20,330 bases of DNA from an uncultured Muribaculaceae bacterium (GTDB lineage Bacteria > Bacteroidota > Bacteroidia > Bacteroidales > Muribaculaceae). Positions 14,818 through 20,330 of the stretch are shown here, in pieces. The stretch's first letter is position 1, and every line of letters starts with the position of its first letter. The stretch is from contig CAJUBL010000054.1 of assembly GCA_910584665.1 (NCBI GenBank), positions 1-20,330 of the forward strand, given 5' to 3'. The translations under genes were made by a program, and so were the position numbers. Below the pieces are notes generated by a model, which searched no databases, was not told where the DNA came from, and worked only from the letters and a program-made list of their open reading frames with translations.

Positions 14818-15836
14818 TGGTATATATGAATTTCAGAAGATTATTACCATTATTTATACTTGCGATGGGATTTCTGACAGTTTCGTCGCAAACCCCGGTA
14901 AGTGTATTTATCACGGCCGGACAATCCAATGCCGAGGGACGTGCATCGTCAACTGAAAAGCCTGAATATCTGAATAAGGGATACAGACACCTTAAATATG
15001 CTTTTGTGCGTTCTGCTCAGGACGGCAAGTTCGGAAAATATCAGCCGGGAGAGACATTCGCTTTCTGCGATGTGACAAATTATCTTTTAGACAAGGCTTT
15101 GAATAAAGATTTCTATTCAATCAAATGTACCTACGGCGGCACCTCCATTACTCCCGGACAGTACAATGATGATGAAGCCGCATGGAAACCTGTCTGGTAC
15201 GCAGACAGTATATGGCTTGCCGGAAATAAGGCTCATAATAGCATTGATGGCGGATTGTCTCTGACATTATCGCTTACCGACGGGTTCGTAAAATGCGTTG
15301 AAGAAACTCTCGGCCGCCTCAGGAACGGATATGATGTAAAGGCGATAATGTGGCATCAGGGAGAGAGTGACCGAAAAAATCCTGATGAATACTATAGAAA
15401 CTTCCGCGATATGATCACTTTCATGCGTGAACAGATTTATGCTGTTACGGGTAAGGAGAAAGATCGTACTCTTCCTTTTATTTTCGGAACAGTTCCTCAT
15501 GCATCATTACAATATAACCCTGTCATCGAAGCGGCCCAGCTTAGGGTTGCAAAGGAACTTCCTGATGTCTATCCCATAGATTTAAGAGACGTACCATTGA
15601 AGGAAGATCTACTTCATTTCAATGGCGCCGGTACGGAGTATGTCGGAAAACTGATGTTCAACAAACTTGTAGAGTTGGGATTGGTCGAAGCGGCTCCGGT
15701 TACTGTTGATAATCCGGCCGATTGTAGCCGGGTATCTCAGCCTTTGATGTTGTCCGGTCCGTCGAAACCCGGTAGAAAGACTATTTCCATTTGCCCTGGA
15801 GAAGATTGCGGGCATCTGGCAATGGAGAAGCAGTAA
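14817..15836 (+). CDS. SASA-domain carbohydrate acetylesterase (sialate O-acetylesterase-like/CE6-like)
   Basis: A 339-residue secreted SGNH-type esterase expected to remove O-acetyl groups that block glycosidases. I chose the ATG at 14817: it overlaps the GH127 stop (TGATG), follows GGAGG by 8 bases, and gives a clean signal peptide (about residues 1-25). An ATG 15 bases upstream at 14802, and one at 14826, are also possible. The motifs are GQSN with nucleophile Ser37, WHQGESD (179-185), and D264-x-x-H267 (DLLHFNG). The last roughly 45 residues, rich in Pro, Ser and Cys, look unlike the family and may be a divergent tail. Translational coupling to GH127 ties it to the same substrate. Despite the family name, sialic acid is unlikely here; plant-glycan acetyl groups fit the context better. 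Confidence 0.85.
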   Translation: MVYMNFRRLLPLFILAMGFLTVSSQTPVSVFITAGQSNAEGRASSTEKPEYLNKGYRHLKYAFVRSAQDGKFGKYQPGETFAFCDVTNYLLDKALNKDFYSIKCTYGGTSITPGQYNDDEAAWKPVWYADSIWLAGNKAHNSIDGGLSLTLSLTDGFVKCVEETLGRLRNGYDVKAIMWHQGESDRKNPDEYYRNFRDMITFMREQIYAVTGKEKDRTLPFIFGTVPHASLQYNPVIEAAQLRVAKELPDVYPIDLRDVPLKEDLLHFNGAGTEYVGKLMFNKLVELGLVEAAPVTVDNPADCSRVSQPLMLSGPSKPGRKTISICPGEDCGHLAMEKQ

Positions 15837-15851
15837 CTCGTAGAACTGCTT
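15828..15851 (+). other. intra-operon hairpin over the esterase stop codon
   Basis: AAGCAGT (15828-15834) pairs perfectly with ACTGCTT (15845-15851) around a 10-base loop containing the TAA stop end. No T run follows. It may protect mRNA or tune translation of the GH30 gene 17 bases later. It is modest and could be chance. Confidence 0.3.
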
Positions 15852-15868
15852 GAAAAACTGCATTCGAA

Positions 15869-17428
15869 ATGAAAAAAATTATAATATTAATGTGTTCCTT
15901 GGCCGCTTTGACGGTTTCGGCACATGGTAAAACAGTTTTCACGGTAAATCCTGATGCTCGGCACCAGCAGATTGATTGTTTCGGTGCATCGGACGCATGG
16001 AGTATGCGTTTTATAGGCGAAGTGTCTGAACAGATACAGGATGATGTCGCCAGGTTACTGTTTAGCACGAAAATAGATGTCAATGGTAATCCCGAGGGAA
16101 TAGGACTCAGCATATGGCGTTTCAATATCGGAGCGGGCAGTGTGGAGCAAGGCGACAGCAGCTATATTGACAATGGCACCCGTACGGAATGTTTCCTGAA
16201 TACTGACGGCAGTTATGACTGGAGCAAGCAGGCAGGACAGCGCGGATTCTTAAAAAGAGCAAAAGGATACGGTGTCCCTTATTTGCTGGGATTTCTGAAC
16301 TCCCCGCCAGCTGTCTATACTAAAAACGGCCTTGCGACAAATACCGGGCGGGATGGCACGTATAATCTTAAGGAGGAGAAATATGCTGACTTTGCACGTT
16401 TTATGACCGATGTCATTGTCGGGTTGAAAGAACATGACAGTGTGACAGTCGATTATATCTCTCCTGTAAATGAACCTGACGGGCATTGGAATTGGCAGGG
16501 GCCCAAACAGGAAGGGAGCCCGGCTACCAAATATGAGATAGCACGGCTTTCACGGGTTCTTGACAAAGAATTGCAATCACGGGGAGCAGATACGCGGATT
16601 GTAATACCTGAATCCTCGGATTACCGGTGTATGATGTCGACACACGAAACAGGTCCGGAACGAGGATATGAGATTCAGTCTTTTTTTTCAAAGGACAGCA
16701 TTGATACCTATTTAGGCAATCTTAAGTATTTGTCTCGTCTTATGGCCGGGCACAGTTATTGGACCAATACTCCGGTCGAATATATGAAAGAGTGTCGCAA
16801 AGAGTTACGGGATACGTTGCGGAAATATGATGTGGATTTTTGGCAGAGCGAGGTCTGCATCATGGGAAATGATTCAGAAATAGGTGGCGGCGGCGGATAT
16901 GACCGCACTATGAAAACCGCACTCTATGTAGCAAGGATGATACACCATGACCTCGTATTCGCTGATGCCCGGAGCTGGCAATGGTGGAGAGCTGTAGGCG
17001 GCGATTATAAGGATGGATTGTTATTCCGGTACCGACAGCCGGGTGCGTCCTCTGACACCATTGTTGATTCCAGACTTCTGTGGTCTTTAGGTAATTACAG
17101 CCGTTTTATACGTCCCGGAGCTGTGCGACTTGATGTCCGTCGGGATAAATCGATTGATTCGGACAGTGCTACAGATCCCTATGGATTGATGTGTTCTGCT
17201 TTTAGAAATAAAGATGGCAGGAATGTAGTGGTTATAATCAATTATGGGGAGATGGAGCAGACAATAAGCATTGAAGGCTTGGATATTGCATCTTGGAATA
17301 TGTATCGTACCTCTGATTGTCCGGAAGAATCACTTACACTTGTAGGTGAGCAGAAAAATTTAGAATCGGTAACCATACCCAAGCGTTCAATAACGACCTT
17401 CGTAAGCCGTAATGTCATAAAAAGATGA
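15869..17428 (+). CDS. GH30 family glycoside hydrolase (endo-beta-1,6-galactanase-like or glucuronoxylanase)
   Basis: A 519-residue secreted enzyme of clan GH-A. The signal peptide ends near residue 20 (VSAHGK). A (beta/alpha)8 barrel with SPVNEPDGHWNW follows, placing the acid/base at Glu202. FWQSEVC places the nucleophile at Glu328. After the barrel comes the side beta-sandwich typical of GH30 (FIRPGAVRLDV to the C-terminus), so the length and order fit. The N-terminal pattern (CFGASDAWSM, GLSIWRFNIGAGS, NSPP) resembles my memory of the beta-1,6-galactanase branch more than bacterial xylanases. The subfamily is not settled without a search. It starts 32 bases after the esterase stop and overlaps GH115 by 4 bases. 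Confidence 0.82.
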   Translation: MKKIIILMCSLAALTVSAHGKTVFTVNPDARHQQIDCFGASDAWSMRFIGEVSEQIQDDVARLLFSTKIDVNGNPEGIGLSIWRFNIGAGSVEQGDSSYIDNGTRTECFLNTDGSYDWSKQAGQRGFLKRAKGYGVPYLLGFLNSPPAVYTKNGLATNTGRDGTYNLKEEKYADFARFMTDVIVGLKEHDSVTVDYISPVNEPDGHWNWQGPKQEGSPATKYEIARLSRVLDKELQSRGADTRIVIPESSDYRCMMSTHETGPERGYEIQSFFSKDSIDTYLGNLKYLSRLMAGHSYWTNTPVEYMKECRKELRDTLRKYDVDFWQSEVCIMGNDSEIGGGGGYDRTMKTALYVARMIHHDLVFADARSWQWWRAVGGDYKDGLLFRYRQPGASSDTIVDSRLLWSLGNYSRFIRPGAVRLDVRRDKSIDSDSATDPYGLMCSAFRNKDGRNVVVIINYGEMEQTISIEGLDIASWNMYRTSDCPEESLTLVGEQKNLESVTIPKRSITTFVSRNVIKR

Positions 17429-19776
17429 ACAGAATTTTAATATCGGTGTATTTGCTTCTGGCTTCACTGTATGTCTTTGCTGAATCGTTACCGTTTTGCC
17501 TGGATGGAAATAAAACGGTAAAAATATCATCCTGTCGGGATGAAGCTCCTATAGTGAAAACAGCACTCGAAATTGTTGCACGGGATTTGAATAATGTACT
17601 GAACGATAATGTGTCGTATGTGTCAGGCGATGCTGATATTATCACCGGTACATTAAATCCGGATCTGAAAAAATATTGTGACAAGGACGAAATCGTTTTT
17701 CTGAGTAATTCAAATGAAGGATTCGTTTTTAAGGTACAGCCTTCCGGAAAATTACTTATCGTGGGCAGTGACAGTCACGGAACCGCCTACGGATTGCTCG
17801 AATTGTCGCGTCTTATAGGCGTATCTCCGTGGGAATGGTGGGCTGATGCCGTTCCTGAGAAGAAAAGCCATTTTGAACTTCCGGCCGGATATAAAAATTG
17901 TCAGGCTCCATCGGTAGAATACCGTGGCATATTCATCAATGACGAGGATTGGGGACTTATGCCTTGGAGTTCCATGACAATGGAACCGAATAATAGCCGT
18001 GGAGTTATAGGACCGAAAACAACGGAGAAGATTTTCGAGTTGCTGTTACGTCTCCGTGCCAATACCTACTGGCCACCGATGCACGAATGTAGCGAACCGT
18101 TCTTCCTGACACCCGGAAATAGAGAGATCGCGGAAAGATACGGCATCTACATAGGTGGTTCCCATTGCGAGCCTATGGCATCAAGTACAGCCGTTGAATG
18201 GGGACGCAGAGGTATAGGAGAGTATGATTATGTCAACAACAGCGACAATGTTTTCCGTTTCTGGGAGGAACGGGTCAGGGATGTTGCCGGACAGGAAATA
18301 ATCTACACGCTCGGAATGAGAGGTGTGCATGACGGAGCTATGAATGGCGCCAAGACCGTCGAGGAACAAAAGGCTGTTCTCTCAAAGGCTTTCTCCGATC
18401 AGCGCAGTCTGTTATCGCAATATGTGAATAAGGATGTCACAAAAGTTCCGCAGGTATTTATACCTTATAAAGAGGTTCTTGATGTGTATAATGCCGGTCT
18501 TGATGTTCCCGAGGATGTCACACTTATGTGGTGTGACGACAACTACGGGTATATACGGCATTTTCCGACAGAACAGGAACGCCGACGCAAGGGAGGCAAC
18601 GGTATTTATTATCATGTCTCTTATTGGGGACGCCCTCACGACTATCTTTGGCTCGGTACGTTCAGTCCCTATCTCTTACACCAGCAGATGCACGAAGCCT
18701 ACAATCGCGGGATACAGAAAATGTGGATTATCAACGTTGGCGACATAAAACCTGCCGAATATCAGATAGAACTATTCATGTATATGGCATGGGACATGGA
18801 ATCCGTTTGCCAGAAAGGAGTTCCGTCTCACATGAAGAACTTCCTTGCAAGAGAGTTTGGCATCGAAAATGCCGAACGTCTGCTCCCGATTATGAACCGG
18901 CATTATCATCTTGCATTTATCCGTAAACCTGAATTTCTCGGTAACACCCGTTGCGAGGAATACGGTCCGGATTCTGAAAAATGGTACAGGGTATCCGACC
19001 TCCCTTGGAGTGATGAATATATCTCCAATCGCATAAAGGAATACCAATCATTATCGGATGGTGTCGAACAGATAAGTAAGAATATAGCCAATGAGCGGCT
19101 TGATACATATTTTCAATTGGTCAAATATCCCGTTCAGGCAGCCGCAGAGATGAATAAAAAAATGCTTTACGGACAACTCGCCCGGCATGGCAAAGCTTCG
19201 TGGGACAATAGCCGGCAGGCTTACGACAGTATTGCCACCCTGACGGATATTTATAATCATGGCATAAACAACAATGACAAATGGAACGGTATCATGGACT
19301 TTAAACCACGTGAACAGCCGGTATTCGCTCCATTGAAGCCATGCGAATCTTACGCCGAACCAGTCTTGCGTACCGGCAAGATTATTGAAGCCCGGTTCAA
19401 CAAAGGAGACAAAACTATTGAACATTTCGGGTTGGGAATTAGCGGTCATGCAATAGAAATACCTAATGGCAAGTCCGCAATATACCACATTCCGGCATCC
19501 GAAACCGATTCAATAACAGTAAAGTTAAATTTTCTCCCGAATCATCCGGTAAATGAAAGCGAGGGGTTAAAATTTGCCGTTTCCTTAAACAATGGTAATC
19601 CTTACATTCTTGACTATTCAACCAAAGGACGGAGTGAGGAATGGAAAGAAAACATTCTTAATGGCAGGGCTACAGAAACTGTCGTTTTCCATTCATCAAA
19701 GAATGTCGGTAATGAGCTGAAAATTACAGCTATGACCGATGGAATTATACTTGACCACATTGAAATTTTAAATTAA
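17425..19776 (+). CDS. GH115 family alpha-glucuronidase
   Basis: A 783-residue inverting enzyme that removes terminal alpha-1,2-linked (4-O-methyl)glucuronic acid from polymers or oligosaccharides. The signal peptide spans residues 1-19. An N-terminal domain leads to the catalytic barrel with YRGIFINDEDWG (166-177), HCEPM (247-251), YTLGMRGVHDG, WCDDNYGYIR (369-378), HVSYWGRPHDYLWL (397-410) and WIINVGDIKPAE. These blocks are highly characteristic of GH115. A helical domain and a short beta-rich C-terminal domain (from about 660) follow. It is shorter than several characterised GH115 proteins, which I recall as longer, suggesting a reduced C-terminal domain. The ATGA overlap with GH30 indicates translational coupling. 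Both glucuronoxylan and type II arabinogalactan carry such uronic acids. Confidence 0.93.
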   Translation: MNRILISVYLLLASLYVFAESLPFCLDGNKTVKISSCRDEAPIVKTALEIVARDLNNVLNDNVSYVSGDADIITGTLNPDLKKYCDKDEIVFLSNSNEGFVFKVQPSGKLLIVGSDSHGTAYGLLELSRLIGVSPWEWWADAVPEKKSHFELPAGYKNCQAPSVEYRGIFINDEDWGLMPWSSMTMEPNNSRGVIGPKTTEKIFELLLRLRANTYWPPMHECSEPFFLTPGNREIAERYGIYIGGSHCEPMASSTAVEWGRRGIGEYDYVNNSDNVFRFWEERVRDVAGQEIIYTLGMRGVHDGAMNGAKTVEEQKAVLSKAFSDQRSLLSQYVNKDVTKVPQVFIPYKEVLDVYNAGLDVPEDVTLMWCDDNYGYIRHFPTEQERRRKGGNGIYYHVSYWGRPHDYLWLGTFSPYLLHQQMHEAYNRGIQKMWIINVGDIKPAEYQIELFMYMAWDMESVCQKGVPSHMKNFLAREFGIENAERLLPIMNRHYHLAFIRKPEFLGNTRCEEYGPDSEKWYRVSDLPWSDEYISNRIKEYQSLSDGVEQISKNIANERLDTYFQLVKYPVQAAAEMNKKMLYGQLARHGKASWDNSRQAYDSIATLTDIYNHGINNNDKWNGIMDFKPREQPVFAPLKPCESYAEPVLRTGKIIEARFNKGDKTIEHFGLGISGHAIEIPNGKSAIYHIPASETDSITVKLNFLPNHPVNESEGLKFAVSLNNGNPYILDYSTKGRSEEWKENILNGRATETVVFHSSKNVGNELKITAMTDGIILDHIEILN

Positions 19777-19786
19777 AAATCATACA

Positions 19787-20330
19787 ATGAAATCCAATTA
19801 TTATCTGAAATTAGCGATGTCCATTCTGTTGTTGATACCGACTCTGGGTATCAATGCCAGGGACATAGTTCCCGGGGAGGTATGGCTTGACACCTCCGGT
19901 AATCCCATCAATGCCCACGGTGGCGGAATCCTGTATCATAACGGCAGATACTACTGGTATGGTGAGTATAAAAAGGGTGAGACCATCCTGCCGGAATGGG
20001 CCACATGGGAGTGCTATCGCACCGATGTGACCGGCGTGGGTTGCTACTCGTCGCCCGATATGGTCGACTGGACTTTTGAGGGCGTGGTGCTTCCTGCTGT
20101 CAAAGATGATTCTTCCCATGACCTGCACCCGAGCAAGGTGCTTGAACGCCCGAAGGTGGTGTATAATGCCAAGACCGGCAAGTTCGTGATGTGGGCGCAC
20201 GTCGAGAGCGCCGACTATGGTAAGGCTGCCGCAGGTGTGGCAGTCAGCGATTCCCCGACAGGGCCGTTCAGGTATCTCGGCTCATTCCGGCCCAACAACG
20301 CCATGAGCCGCGACCAGACCGTGTTTGTCG
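19787..20330 (+). CDS. GH43 family glycosidase, 5' part (exo-beta-1,3-galactanase-like)
   Basis: Only the first 181 or so residues are in the window, with no stop. A signal peptide (residues 1-24, GINA-R) precedes a five-bladed propeller beginning INAHGGGILYHNGRYYWYG (41-59), then SSPDMVDWTFEG and ERPKVVYN (119-126). This pattern belongs to the GH43 subfamilies around 24 and 34. The Asp that serves as catalytic base in ordinary GH43 enzymes is not present where expected; Asn-Ala-His stands there. In subfamily 24, known for exo-beta-1,3-galactanases, the normal base is also absent. It follows GH115 by 10 bases, so it belongs to the same operon. Its codons look more GC-rich than those of the three genes before it. 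The subfamily needs the missing C-terminal part. Confidence 0.75.
   Translation, partial: MKSNYYLKLAMSILLLIPTLGINARDIVPGEVWLDTSGNPINAHGGGILYHNGRYYWYGEYKKGETILPEWATWECYRTDVTGVGCYSSPDMVDWTFEGVVLPAVKDDSSHDLHPSKVLERPKVVYNAKTGKFVMWAHVESADYGKAAAGVAVSDSPTGPFRYLGSFRPNNAMSRDQTVFV

Noticed and set aside
1..20330. CRISPR array, insertion sequence, transposase or phage genes
   Set aside because: No regularly spaced repeats, transposase, integrase or phage protein could be seen in any frame. The only repeat structures are the short regulatory repeats and the 167-base palindrome.

Overview
The window looks like a Bacteroidales chromosome, possibly a gut lineage such as Muribaculaceae or Bacteroides; the family-level guess is inference only. 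The evidence is a SusC/SusD pair, a hybrid two-component regulator fused to an AraC-type DNA-binding domain, and promoters of the Bacteroidetes type (TTTG about 20 bases before TAnnTTTG) in front of rplU and a tRNA gene.

Layout. Bases 1-1182 are housekeeping: the 3' part of a tRNA-Val with a terminator, the rplU-rpmA operon (ribosomal proteins L21 and L27) with its own promoter, a structured leader and a strong terminator, then tRNA-Gly(CCC) with a promoter and a downstream hairpin. From 1305 to the end the window is a polysaccharide utilization locus (PUL), cut off by the window edge. It holds a secreted SGNH hydrolase (+), a 1363-residue hybrid two-component sensor/regulator converging on it (-), a divergent control region (6042-6357), susC and susD (+), a 650-base gene-free stretch rich in structure (11751-12402), and a tightly packed enzyme operon (+): GH127 beta-L-arabinofuranosidase, SASA-type carbohydrate acetylesterase, GH30 glycosidase, GH115 alpha-glucuronidase and the 5' part of a GH43 enzyme.

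How it would work. The SusD lipoprotein and SusC porin capture and import oligosaccharides. The periplasmic propeller of the hybrid regulator senses a breakdown product and its AraC domain activates the susC and GH127 promoters. The enzymes remove beta-L-arabinofuranose, acetyl groups and (methyl)glucuronic acid and cut the backbone or side chains. GH127, GH30, GH115 and a GH43 resembling exo-beta-1,3-galactanases together best fit a type II arabinogalactan (arabinogalactan-protein glycan). Acetylated glucuronoxylan is the main alternative.

The least explained part is 11751-12402. It contains a TAnnTTTG element, a strong hairpin, a 167-base imperfect palindrome folding to a C(UACG)G tetraloop apex, a 10-base direct repeat spaced 21 bases apart, and two further TAnnTTTG elements before GH127. 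It could hold a small RNA or a mobile palindromic repeat, together with the operators of the enzyme operon.
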